Assembly (NCBI RefSeq): GCF_028473645.1
Contig: NZ_CP097269.1
Location: forward strand, 3,800,001-3,864,000
DNA from: Acidovorax sp. GBBC 1281
Lineage (GTDB): Bacteria; Pseudomonadota; Gammaproteobacteria; Burkholderiales; Burkholderiaceae_C
Direction of reading: 5' to 3'
Length of the DNA stretch: 64,000 nt
In this document: piece after piece, positions 26,941-35,119 of the stretch
How the letters are laid out: each line of letters starts with the position of its first letter
Position numbering within the stretch: position 1 is the first letter of the stretch
Position numbers and translations under genes: made by a program
The notes under the pieces: generated by a model
Seen by the model: the letters and a program-made list of their open reading frames with translations, nothing else
Told to the model about the DNA's origin: nothing
The model's database searches: none

Positions 26941-28017
26941 TCAAACCTTCTGGAATTGCCGCGCCACGAACGCCCAGATGAGCGCCGAGGCGTCCGGGCC
27001 GTCCGGATCGCTGTAGGGCACGCTGGCCAGGCCGCCGCTCCAGGCATGCCCCAGGCCCAGGATTTCGCGCAGCGCCACCACGGTGCGGCCCTGCCGCTTG
27101 AACTCCGTGAGGCGCGTCGCATGCCGCTTGCCGCGCTGCTGCATGCGCTGGTCACCGGCCTTGGCACCCAAAGCCTGCGCCCACAGCTCGGCCGTGGTGC
27201 AGGCATTGCGGGGCGACACCACGCCGTCGGCCTCGCCGTGCAGCACCAGCAGCGGGGGCAAGGGCAGCGGGCCTTCGGGCGGGGGCGGGCCCATGCCCAG
27301 CACCGGCGGCGCGGGCTCGGGCAGCAGGGCCTCGCGGCGCCCGCTCATGGCGGCCAGCGCCTGGGCGGACGACTCCGCCGTGCCCGGCGCCACGCCCGAA
27401 TGCATGGCCACCGCGCAGAACCGTTCCGGATAGCGCGCCGCCAGCAGCACCGCCATGCACGCGCCGGCCGACAGGCCGGCCACCGCCACGCGCGTGAGAT
27501 CGACCGGATGGCGCCGCGCCACCTGGTCCACCGCCGCCATGAGCGTGGCCGCTTCCGCGTGGGCCTTGCCGTTGCGGTGCGAGAACCAGTTCCAGCAGCC
27601 CTGCGCGTTGGCGATGCGCTCCTGCTCGGGGTACAGCACCAGAAAACGCTCGCGGGCAGCGAGCCGGTTCATGCGCGAACTGGCGGCCAGATCGGCCCCC
27701 GTCTGCCCGCAGCCGTGCAGCATCACCATCATGGGGAGCTTTTCGCCCGCGCCCAGGGCCAGGCCCGGGGGAATGTGCAGGTGAAAGCGCCGCGCGCCGG
27801 CCGGGCCGGGGGCGATGCCGCCGATCCATTCACCGGCCCCGGGCGGCACCTTGCGCGGCGCCCGGGCCTTCGGGGTGGCGGCATTCACCAGCGACAGCAG
27901 GGGCTTGGCGGCCGCCTTCACCCGCGCGGGGCGCGTGGCGCGGGCCAGCGCCTTCAGGTTGCGCTGGTAGGCCCGGGTGAAAACGGACAGGGAAAACAGG
28001 CGGGAGCTGCGGGGCAT
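26941..28017 (-). CDS. PHB depolymerase-family esterase
   Basis: The 358-residue alpha/beta hydrolase has LPMMVMLHGCGQTGADLAAS (oxyanion region), the nucleophile elbow VAVAGLSAGACMAVL (GLSAG), and LLVLHGEADGVVSP and ILGLGHAWSGG for the Asp/His part. This is the PHB-depolymerase/feruloyl-esterase family. There is no obvious signal peptide, so an intracellular poly(3-hydroxybutyrate) or ester hydrolase is likely. The ATG at 28017 was chosen over an upstream in-frame start that lacks support. Confidence 0.87.
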   Translation of the reverse strand: MPRSSRLFSLSVFTRAYQRNLKALARATRPARVKAAAKPLLSLVNAATPKARAPRKVPPGAGEWIGGIAPGPAGARRFHLHIPPGLALGAGEKLPMMVMLHGCGQTGADLAASSRMNRLAARERFLVLYPEQERIANAQGCWNWFSHRNGKAHAEAATLMAAVDQVARRHPVDLTRVAVAGLSAGACMAVLLAARYPERFCAVAMHSGVAPGTAESSAQALAAMSGRREALLPEPAPPVLGMGPPPPEGPLPLPPLLVLHGEADGVVSPRNACTTAELWAQALGAKAGDQRMQQRGKRHATRLTEFKRQGRTVVALREILGLGHAWSGGLASVPYSDPDGPDASALIWAFVARQFQKV

Positions 28018-28249
28018 GGGCGGTCGTCCAATCGGCGGGGTAGCGGGTTCACCATACCAGTTTTGTTGCAGTGCAGCATTTTTTGGGCCTGCCAGAACTG
28101 GAATTGGGCGCCATGGCCTACAAACCAGTCGGCCGCGTGCCATCGAAACATGTCCTGAAATGATCGATCCCTGGCCGCCCCAGGCCGGACGCAGGCCGCC
28201 ACCACTTTCAAAATCAGCGCCATACTCCACCACCCATCGAATCGCCCCC

Positions 28250-28816
28250 ATGAGAACCTGTCTCATAGTGATCGACGCGCAGGAATCTTTCCGCCAGCGT
28301 CCCTATTTCACCGCGCAGAGCCTGCCGCCCTACCTCGCCGCGCAGAACGCACTCATCGAGGGCTGCGTGGCCCGGGGCGTGCCGGTGGTGCGCATCTTCC
28401 ACAGCGACGGTCCCGCCGATGCCGGCAACCCGTTCGCCATCGAGTCCGGCCATGTGCGCCCGCTGGAGGGCCTGGCGCCGTTCGACGCCGCCGCCACCTT
28501 CACCAAATCGCGCCACAGCGCGCTGGTGGACACGGGCCTGGCCGTCTGGCTGACGCAGCACGGCATCCAGCGCCTGATCGTGAGCGGCATCCGCACCGAG
28601 CAGTGCTGCGAGACCACCACCCGCCATGCCTCCGACCTGGGCTGGCAGGTGGACTACGCCCTCGATGCCACGCTCACCTGGGACATGGTGCAGCCCGACG
28701 GCCGCACACTCACCGCCGCCGACATCCGGGACCGCACGGCCACCGTGCTGCAGGACCGCTTCGCCACCGTGTGCACCGCCGCCCAGGCGCTGGAGCGCGC
28801 GGCCGCCGCGGCTTGA
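28250..28816 (+). CDS. isochorismatase-like cysteine hydrolase
   Basis: The 188-residue enzyme has catalytic Asp in CLIVIDAQESF, Lys in TFTKSRHSALVDTGL and Cys in VSGIRTEQCCETTTRHA. It belongs to the same superfamily as the 19912 gene product but is only distantly similar. It begins a co-directional set with a DUF1272 gene and a GlxA-type regulator. A role in hydrolysing an amide or ester is inferred; the substrate is unknown. Confidence 0.88.
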   Translation: MRTCLIVIDAQESFRQRPYFTAQSLPPYLAAQNALIEGCVARGVPVVRIFHSDGPADAGNPFAIESGHVRPLEGLAPFDAAATFTKSRHSALVDTGLAVWLTQHGIQRLIVSGIRTEQCCETTTRHASDLGWQVDYALDATLTWDMVQPDGRTLTAADIRDRTATVLQDRFATVCTAAQALERAAAAA

Positions 28817-28878
28817 TCCCTCCCCCGCCCCGCCCGTCCACCCTGCCCCTCTGCCATCACGACGAAAGAAGACCCGCC

Positions 28879-29187
28879 ATGCTGGAACTGCGCCCCACCT
28901 GCGAACACTGCAACACCGCCCTGCCGCCCGCCTCGCCCGATGCGCGCATCTGCAGCTTCGAGTGCACCTTCTGCGCCGACTGCGTGGACCACGTGCTCGG
29001 CAACGTGTGCCCCAACTGCGGCGGCGGCTTCGCCCCTCGCCCGATCCGGCCGGCGCACAACCACAAGGGCAACAACTTCCTGGGCAACGACCCCGCCAGC
29101 ACCGTGGTGCGCCACCGGCCCGTGGACCCGGCCGCCCACGCGGCCTTCTCCGCCGCCCTGCGGCAGATTCCGCCCGCACAGCGATGA
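28879..29187 (+). CDS. DUF1272 domain protein
   Basis: The 102-residue product begins MLELRPTCEHCNTALPPASP and includes CSFECTFCADCVDHVLGNVC then PNCGGGFAPRPIRP. The Cys pairs predict two small zinc-binding knuckles, as in DUF1272. The family has no known function. The stop overlaps the next ATG (29184-29187), so it is translated together with the regulator that follows. Confidence 0.88.
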   Translation: MLELRPTCEHCNTALPPASPDARICSFECTFCADCVDHVLGNVCPNCGGGFAPRPIRPAHNHKGNNFLGNDPASTVVRHRPVDPAAHAAFSAALRQIPPAQR

Positions 29188-30179
29188 GCAGCGGCCCCGG
29201 CGCGCCCATCCACGTCTTCTTCGCGCTGCTGCCCGACAGCCTGGTGCTGGACTGGGCCGGGCCCGCCGAGGCGCTGCGCATTGCCAACCAGGTGCTGCAG
29301 GCGCGGGGCGGGCCGCCGGGCTTCGTGCTGCACTTCGTCAACCCGGCGCCCGAATCGGTCACTTCGGTCGGCGTATCGCTGACCGGGCTGGCCCCGCTGC
29401 CGGCCACGCTGCCGCAGCCCGCCTGGGTGGTACTGGTGGGCCTGCCCGGGCAGCGCATCGACGTGCAGCGCAGCGAGGCGCGCGAACTGCTGCACTGGCT
29501 GCGCGGCCTGCGGCTGGCCACGGGCCGACTGGAACTGGTGACGGTGTGCGCCGGCGCCGTGCTGGCCGCGCACGCGGGGCTGCTGGCCGGCCGGCGCGCC
29601 ACCACGCACCACCAGCACCTGGCCGAACTGGTCGAGGTGGAGCCCCGCTGCGACGTGGTGGCCAACCGCGTCTTCGTGGCCGATGGCGCCCTGCACACCA
29701 GCGCGGGCGTGACCACGGGCATCGACCTGGTGCTGCACCGCATCGCCGACGCCTGCGGCCCGGCCATCGCCGCCGAGGTGGCGCAGACCATGGTAGTGGC
29801 GCTGCGGCGCGGCCCGCACGACCCGGAAATGTCGCCCTTCCTGCACCACCGCAACCACCTGCACGGCGCGCTGCACCGCGTGCAGGACGCCGTGGCCCAG
29901 CAGCCCCAGGCCGACTGGAGCGTGCCCGCCATGGCCGAGGTGGCGCACGCCTCGCCGCGCCACCTGACCCGCCTCTTCCTGGACCACGCCGGCATCGCGC
30001 CGCTGCAGTACCTGCGCCGCATCCGCCTGGCCACCGCCGAGGCCGCGCTGCGGGCGGGGCGCAACGTGACCGAGGCGGCGGCGATGGCGGGGTTCAGTTC
30101 GGATACGCAGCTGCGCCGGGCGTGGAAGCAGTTCGGGCGGGGTGGGACGCCGTCGCAGATGGGGCATCCGGGCGGGTAG
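29184..30179 (+). CDS. GlxA-type AraC-family transcription regulator
   Basis: The 331-residue protein combines an N-terminal DJ-1/PfpI-like domain (LVTVCAGAVLAAHAGLLAGR, then ATTHHQHLAEL, ALHTSAGVTTGIDLVLHRIA) with an AraC HTH domain (SPRHLTRLFLDHAGIAPLQY, AAAMAGFSSDTQLRRAW). It is similar along its length to the regulator at 18813. Here it is the last gene of the hydrolase-DUF1272 operon, not divergent, so autoregulation of the operon is likely. Confidence 0.9.
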   Translation: MSSGPGAPIHVFFALLPDSLVLDWAGPAEALRIANQVLQARGGPPGFVLHFVNPAPESVTSVGVSLTGLAPLPATLPQPAWVVLVGLPGQRIDVQRSEARELLHWLRGLRLATGRLELVTVCAGAVLAAHAGLLAGRRATTHHQHLAELVEVEPRCDVVANRVFVADGALHTSAGVTTGIDLVLHRIADACGPAIAAEVAQTMVVALRRGPHDPEMSPFLHHRNHLHGALHRVQDAVAQQPQADWSVPAMAEVAHASPRHLTRLFLDHAGIAPLQYLRRIRLATAEAALRAGRNVTEAAAMAGFSSDTQLRRAWKQFGRGGTPSQMGHPGG

Positions 30180-30323
30180 GAGCGTCTGGCCAGGGGCCAG
30201 CCAATCCAGAATCCACGCCGGCCCGCCCATGGATCACGCAAATGCGTGGAACAGGCTGGCGATGGACTCGCAGGTGCGTTGCCAGGGCCTCACGGGGTGA
30301 GGTGCCCAACGGCACGGTGTGCC

Positions 30324-30758
30324 TCAGAGCCGGTGAATGGCCGATGCGGCTTCGCTCAGCTGCTGTTGCGCCCGGTCGTAGGCCGCCTGCGATTCCAGCA
30401 CCGCGTCCATGTGGGTCTCGGCCCAGTGCGCCAGCGCCGAAACCGTGTCCGTGAGCGTCTCGCCCAGGGGCGTCAACGAGTACTCCACCATCAGCACCTG
30501 GGTGACCTGCACCTCCCGCGCAATGAAGCCGTCGCGCTCCAAGCGGCGCAGCGTCTGGGTCAGCACCTTCTGCGTGATCTGCTTGATCTCCCGGCGCAGC
30601 GAGTTGAAGCGCATCGGCCCGTCCTTGAGGCGGTCCAAGATGAGCAGGGCCCATTTGTCTGCCAGGCGCTCCAGCACCTGCCTGGTGGGGCACCGGTCTT
30701 CGTACACGTTGTAGGCATACCGCGTCGGATTGAGCGTGGGAGCGTTCTGGGGGGGCAT
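30324..30758 (-). CDS. HxlR-family transcription regulator
   Basis: The 144-residue winged-helix protein has the HxlR pattern CPTRQVLERLADKWALLILD, DGPMRFNSLRREIKQITQKV and LTQTLRRLERDGFIAREVQ. The cysteine near the start is common in this family and often redox-active. It is divergent from a MoaF-like exported protein and a porin; an inverted repeat CCAGT-N11-ACTGG lies in the 192-bp spacer. It probably represses those genes. Confidence 0.92.
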   Translation of the reverse strand: MPPQNAPTLNPTRYAYNVYEDRCPTRQVLERLADKWALLILDRLKDGPMRFNSLRREIKQITQKVLTQTLRRLERDGFIAREVQVTQVLMVEYSLTPLGETLTDTVSALAHWAETHMDAVLESQAAYDRAQQQLSEAASAIHRL

Positions 30759-30830
30759 GGTTTCCTCCGGGATACCTGGTGTCGTCGAAGTGCGTTGTTC
30801 CGGATTTCTCCAAAGATTTCGAGAATACAC

Positions 30831-30851
30831 CCAGTCTCTTTTGGAAACTGG
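30831..30851. promoter_or_regulatory. candidate HxlR operator
   Basis: CCAGT (30831-30835) and ACTGG (30847-30851) form an inverted repeat with an 11-base spacer in the divergent hxlR/MoaF-like intergenic region. The spacing suits a winged-helix dimer. Confidence 0.4.
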
Positions 30852-30950
30852 TGGGGCATGGATGCAGCCCATGCACTCGCCCGCGCCGGTCGTCCAGGGA
30901 GGTCCATTCCTTCCTTCCCCCTGGGTTCTCCTGATTTCGAAAGGTGCCGC

Positions 30951-31373
30951 ATGGCTCACGTCTCGCGTTTCTTGTCTTCCCTGGCCATTGCTGCCTGTGC
31001 GCTGTGCGCGTCCCCATGGGTCGCCGCCCAGACACAGGCCGCCGACCCCCACGCAGTCAAACAGGTCGCCGATGCCGATTTCGTGGCAACGGGCAAGTCC
31101 TACAACGTGGACTTCGGCGACCAGAAGTTCCGCCTCGACTTCAAGTCCGCGCGCGAGATGGTCTTCACATCGCCCGATGGCAAGAACATCGCGAACGTCG
31201 ACATCCAGGTGACGGCACTGGGCAATGACGTCTACATGATCTACTGGTCGCGCCGCGCGGGCCAGCATGTCGTGCATGTCGACGATTTCCGCAACGGCGT
31301 GGCCTACACCAACATCTTCCTGCCCGATGGCTCGGCGTCCCGCCGCAAGGGCACCCTGGTCCAAATTCCCTGA
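30951..31373 (+). CDS. exported MoaF-like domain protein
   Basis: The 140-residue product has a signal peptide (FLSSLAIAACALCASPWVAA, cut after AQTQA). A compact strand-rich domain follows: YNVDFGDQKFRLDFKSAREM, VDIQVTALGNDVYMIYWS, GVAYTNIFLPDGS. This resembles MoaF-type calycin barrels. The ATG at 30951 begins MAHVSRFL. It is divergent from an HxlR gene and 44 bp before a porin gene. Binding of a small hydrophobic ligand is possible but unproven. Confidence 0.65.
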   Translation: MAHVSRFLSSLAIAACALCASPWVAAQTQAADPHAVKQVADADFVATGKSYNVDFGDQKFRLDFKSAREMVFTSPDGKNIANVDIQVTALGNDVYMIYWSRRAGQHVVHVDDFRNGVAYTNIFLPDGSASRRKGTLVQIP

Positions 31374-31417
31374 GCCTTTCGGATCACCGCGTCTGCGCCA
31401 GCCCTGGAGGCCGTGAC

Positions 31418-32494
31418 ATGAACCTGGTCCGCGCGGCCGCCCTGAGCGCAGCCCTGGCCCTCCTGCAGGCCGCCGCGGTGGCGCAGTCGTCGGCCAGCTT
31501 CTACGGGGTGGTGGATGCCAATGTGCGTGTGGACCACAACGGCGCCGGCACGGAAACCAGCATCGGCTCAGGCCTCTCGCGCGGCTCCCGGGTCGGCTTT
31601 CGCTCTCGCGAAGACCTGGGTCAGGGCCTGCACCTGCTCGCCATGGCCGAGATGGGGATCAGCGTGGACACCGGCGACGTGCTGGCGACAGGCGCCCCCG
31701 CGCCCAGCTGGGGGCGCCAGCTCTGGGTGGGGGCCGGAAACGCCGATGCGGGCATGGTCGCGGTGGGCCGCCAGTACACGCCGTTGTTCGCCGTATCGGC
31801 GGGTGCGCTGGCCCCCCTGGGCGCCAATTACCTGGGCGCCATCACGACCACTCAGGCGCTGCAAGGCGGAATGCCCGCACGGGTGAGTGGCGCGTTGACG
31901 TATTCCCTTGGCTACGCCACGGCGATGGACGCGCCCGCGCCGAGGGCCGGGTTCAGCCTGGCGGCACTGCTGGCACCGGGCCAGGGCGCCGAGGGCGCCT
32001 CCGGACGCCACGTGGGGTTCGGCACCGGATACGGCCAGGACCCGTGGTTCATCGGCTACGCATTCCACCGCTCCCAACCCTCCGCAGGCACCACCAGCGC
32101 CGGAACGGTGGCGCAGCAAACCGCGCAGGTGCTGGGGGGAACGTTCCGGATCGGCACCGCCATGCTGTTTTCCTCGTTGCACCGGACCCGGAACCGCGCA
32201 GCGGGTATCGATCGCAGCAACACGTCGCTGGGAGCCTCCCTGCCATGGCTGCACGGACAGGTGATGGCACAGCTCCTCTGGTCCACCGACCGCACCGCGG
32301 CGGCGGCGCATGTGCGCAATGTGTCCCTCACCTACGAGCATCCGCTTGCACGAAGGACCGTGAGCTACTGGAGCTATGCGCGCAATCGCAACAGCGAAAG
32401 ATCCAATGTGGCGCTGTACCAGTCGCCCCACGGTACGCCCGGGCCGGGAACCTCACCCTCCGCCCTCGCTGTTGGAGTGCGAATGACCTTTTGA
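31418..32494 (+). CDS. Gram-negative porin
   Basis: The 358-residue outer-membrane protein has a signal peptide ending AVAQSS, then SFYGVVDANVRVDHNG and RGSRVGFRSREDLGQGLHL, as in beta-proteobacterial general porins. Alternating strands follow, and the C-terminal residue is Phe (AVGVRMTF), as needed for BAM insertion. It would form a trimeric 16-strand pore. It follows the MoaF-like gene and could share its HxlR control. Confidence 0.93.
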   Translation: MNLVRAAALSAALALLQAAAVAQSSASFYGVVDANVRVDHNGAGTETSIGSGLSRGSRVGFRSREDLGQGLHLLAMAEMGISVDTGDVLATGAPAPSWGRQLWVGAGNADAGMVAVGRQYTPLFAVSAGALAPLGANYLGAITTTQALQGGMPARVSGALTYSLGYATAMDAPAPRAGFSLAALLAPGQGAEGASGRHVGFGTGYGQDPWFIGYAFHRSQPSAGTTSAGTVAQQTAQVLGGTFRIGTAMLFSSLHRTRNRAAGIDRSNTSLGASLPWLHGQVMAQLLWSTDRTAAAAHVRNVSLTYEHPLARRTVSYWSYARNRNSERSNVALYQSPHGTPGPGTSPSALAVGVRMTF

Positions 32495-32540
32495 GGGTGG
32501 GCACCGCACAGAGGGCGTGCGTGCCGCCACCACGCCGGAC

Positions 32541-33476
32541 TCACGACGCGGCCTGCCCAGCGCCGGCGCCCACCATCCACCTCAGGTTCTGCAAAGCCGC
32601 GCCCGCAGCGCCTTTGCCCAGGTTGTCCAGCACCGCGCTCAAGACGATCTGGCCCGTGCGCCCATTCCACGACACGGCCAGGCCCATGTCGTTCGATCCG
32701 TTGTGGATCTGCGGGTCCCGTTCGGTCATCGGCTCGGCCGACGACATCGGCAGCACGTGCACATGCGCCGCATCGCGGTACCGCTCCGCCAGGCATTCGT
32801 GGATGCGCGAGCCCGAAGCCTGTGCGGGCAGCATTCGCGCATGCAACCCGATGGTAAGCACGATGCCCTGCCGGTAGCTGCCGTAGGCCGGCACGAAGAG
32901 GAGCGCCTCGACCAGGCCCGCATAGGCCTGGATCTCCGGCACGTGCTTGTGCTCCAGGGCCAGGCCGTAGACCTTGAGCGAATGCGCGCCCACTCCCGCT
33001 TCGTGCGCTTCGGCCCCCGACCGGCCCATGCCGGAATAGCCGGAGACGGCATGGATGGTGAGCGGATAGTCGGCGGGCAGCAGGCCCGCATCCGTCAAGG
33101 GCCGCAGCAGGGCGACTGCGGCGGTGGGGTAGCAGCCCGGGTTGGTGACCCGCGACGCCTTGGCGATGCGTTCGCCTTGCTGCGCATCCAGTTCCGGCAG
33201 GCCATAGACCCAGCCGGGGCTGGTGCGGTGGGCGGAGCTGGCGTCGATGACGCGCACGCCGGGGTTGTCGATCATCGCGACGGCCTCGCGCGCCGCGGCA
33301 TCGGGCAGGCACAGGATGGCGATGTCGCAATCGTTGATCGCCGCCTTTCGCGCGGCCGGGTCCTTGCGCAGGCCCGCAGGCAAGGTATGGATGCGAAATT
33401 CCGAGCCCCGGAGCCGGTTCTGCAGGTCCAGGCCCGTGGTGCCCTGGTCGCCGTCGATGAAGATTTGGTGGTTCAT
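32541..33476 (-). CDS. argC: N-acetyl-gamma-glutamyl-phosphate reductase, type 2
   Basis: The 311-residue NADP enzyme reduces N-acetylglutamyl phosphate in arginine synthesis. Type-2 features are [37 protein letters not shown] with the catalytic Cys, and [10 protein letters not shown]. Family length is normal. It stands alone, divergent from a LysR gene with an 82-bp spacer. Most beta-proteobacteria have a longer ArgC elsewhere, so this could be a second, regulated copy. Confidence 0.9.
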   Translation of the reverse strand: MNHQIFIDGDQGTTGLDLQNRLRGSEFRIHTLPAGLRKDPAARKAAINDCDIAILCLPDAAAREAVAMIDNPGVRVIDASSAHRTSPGWVYGLPELDAQQGERIAKASRVTNPGCYPTAAVALLRPLTDAGLLPADYPLTIHAVSGYSGMGRSGAEAHEAGVGAHSLKVYGLALEHKHVPEIQAYAGLVEALLFVPAYGSYRQGIVLTIGLHARMLPAQASGSRIHECLAERYRDAAHVHVLPMSSAEPMTERDPQIHNGSNDMGLAVSWNGRTGQIVLSAVLDNLGKGAAGAALQNLRWMVGAGAGQAAS

Positions 33477-33535
33477 GGAACGCGATCGTAGGGAGACCGC
33501 CTCGATGGCTCCAGCGAAATATCGGCAACCCAAAG

Positions 33536-33549
33536 TTAAGAAAAATTAA
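33536..33549. promoter_or_regulatory. candidate LysR operator (argC/LysR spacer)
   Basis: TTAA-GAAAAA-TTAA lies in the 82-bp divergent spacer, 9 bases before the LysR start. It is one of the few AT-rich spots in the region and may combine promoter and operator. Confidence 0.35.
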
Positions 33550-33558
33550 ACTGCCGGC

Positions 33559-34449
33559 ATGCGAGAACTGAGCCTGGACCACTTGCGCACCCTGGTTGCC
33601 ATCGCCGATCTCGGCTCCCTGGCCAACGCGGCGCGCGCCCTTCACCTGGCGGCCCCCACCGTCACCGTGCAGATCGCGGAGCTGGAGTCGCGCCTGGGCG
33701 GCCAGCTGCTCGTTCGCGGGCGGGGGCCCGCGCAACCGACGGCCCTGGGCGAGCGGTTCATCGCGCGGGCGCGCCGGCTGCTGGCAGACGCGGACGATGC
33801 CGTCGAGGACGTTCGGCGCCAGCTCGCCGGCCAGACGGGCCGCGTGCGCGTGGGGGCCTCGACCGGCGCCATCGCGCACCTGCTGCCGCCCGCGCTCGAG
33901 CGCCTGGCCCGGCAACACCCCGGGGTCGATGTGAACGTGCAGGTGCTGACCTCCAACGAAAGCATGGCCCGGCTCGCGGCCGGCAGCCTGGACCTGGCCG
34001 TGGTGGCGCTGCCGCAGCCGGCCGTGCGCGGCGTGCAGGTCACGCCCCTGCGGCGCGAGGCGGTGGTCGCCTTCCTGCCATCGGCCTGGAAGGCGCCGCA
34101 GCGGCTCACGGCGCAATGGCTGGCGGAGCGGCCGCTCATCATGAACGACGCCTCCACCCGCCTGTACCGGCAGACCGCGGAATGGTTCTCGGCAGCAGGC
34201 GTCCATTGCCGGCCCCGCATCGAACTCAACTACAACGACGCGATCCGCACGCTGGTCGCCGCCGGCTACGGAGCGGCGCTGCTGCCGCAGGAGTCGTACG
34301 AGGCCACGCGCGACCCGCGCATCGCCATCCGCCCGCTCCGCCCGGCGCTGTGGCGACAGCTCGGCCTCGCTGTGAGCGACCGGGGGGCCAGCGGGCCGAC
34401 GCGTTTCGTGCTGGAGGCGTTGCTGCCGGAGAAGGGCCCGGCAGCGTGA
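33559..34449 (+). CDS. LysR-family transcription regulator
   Basis: The 296-residue protein shows LDHLRTLVAIADLGSLANAA then TVTVQIAELESRLGGQLLVR, a standard LysR helix-turn-helix, followed by a normal two-lobed effector domain. It is divergent from argC, which it is likely to regulate. Family practice suggests arginine, lysine or an intermediate as effector, but this is inference. Confidence 0.92.
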   Translation: MRELSLDHLRTLVAIADLGSLANAARALHLAAPTVTVQIAELESRLGGQLLVRGRGPAQPTALGERFIARARRLLADADDAVEDVRRQLAGQTGRVRVGASTGAIAHLLPPALERLARQHPGVDVNVQVLTSNESMARLAAGSLDLAVVALPQPAVRGVQVTPLRREAVVAFLPSAWKAPQRLTAQWLAERPLIMNDASTRLYRQTAEWFSAAGVHCRPRIELNYNDAIRTLVAAGYGAALLPQESYEATRDPRIAIRPLRPALWRQLGLAVSDRGASGPTRFVLEALLPEKGPAA

Positions 34450-34611
34450 GCCGGCACTGAATGCCGTTCGCTGGGCGGCGATGGCAACGGGGCGAAACAC
34501 CGGACAGCTACCGGGCGCCAGCACGGCGTTGCCGGTGGATACTGCGCACCGCCGCCTCTTCAGCAGCCCTCCTCCACCCGCTTTTCTGCCCCCTGCTTTT
34601 CCAGCCTTTTC

Positions 34612-35058
34612 ATGGACCATCCGCTCACATCGCCCACTCCACGCCATCGCGCCGTGCTGTTGGCAGGCATCGCCCTCTGCATCGCCCTGGGACTGGCCTC
34701 GCGCCGGTGGCCCGGCGTGCTGTTTCCCGAAGCGCTGGGCAAGTACCCCGGCGATGCGCTGTGGGCGCTGATGGTGATGTTCGGCTGGGCCTGCCTCTGG
34801 CCGCGCATGGCCCCGGGCCGGCTGGCCCTGCTGGCGCTGGCGACCTCGTTCGCGGTGGAGTTCTCGCAGCGGTACCAGGCGCCGTGGATCAACGCGATCC
34901 GCAGCACCACGCCGGGCCACCTGGTACTGGGATCGCGGTTCAACACGATGGACCTGGCGGCCTATGCCGTGGGCGTGGCGGTCGGCCTGGGGCTCGACAT
35001 GCTTTACCGGGCCTGGCTGCGCCGAAGGACTGAGAGCCAAGCGGCACGTCCCGATTGA
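34612..35058 (+). CDS. DUF2809 membrane protein
   Basis: The 148-residue protein has four predicted spans (AVLLAGIALCIALGLASRRW, DALWALMVMFGWACLWPRMA, LALLALATSFAVEFSQRYQA, DLAAYAVGVAVGLGLDMLYR) with DUF2809 hallmarks, including the conserved acidic/aromatic VEFSQRYQAPWINAIR loop. The function is unknown. It is located in the inner membrane. It is convergent with dinB and has no clear operon partner. Confidence 0.87.
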   Translation: MDHPLTSPTPRHRAVLLAGIALCIALGLASRRWPGVLFPEALGKYPGDALWALMVMFGWACLWPRMAPGRLALLALATSFAVEFSQRYQAPWINAIRSTTPGHLVLGSRFNTMDLAAYAVGVAVGLGLDMLYRAWLRRRTESQAARPD

Positions 35059-35119
35059 GCGGCCGGGAGGCCCTGCGCAAAGGCCCCTGCCCGTCCGGAT
35101 GCCCGCAAGCCTGGCTCAC

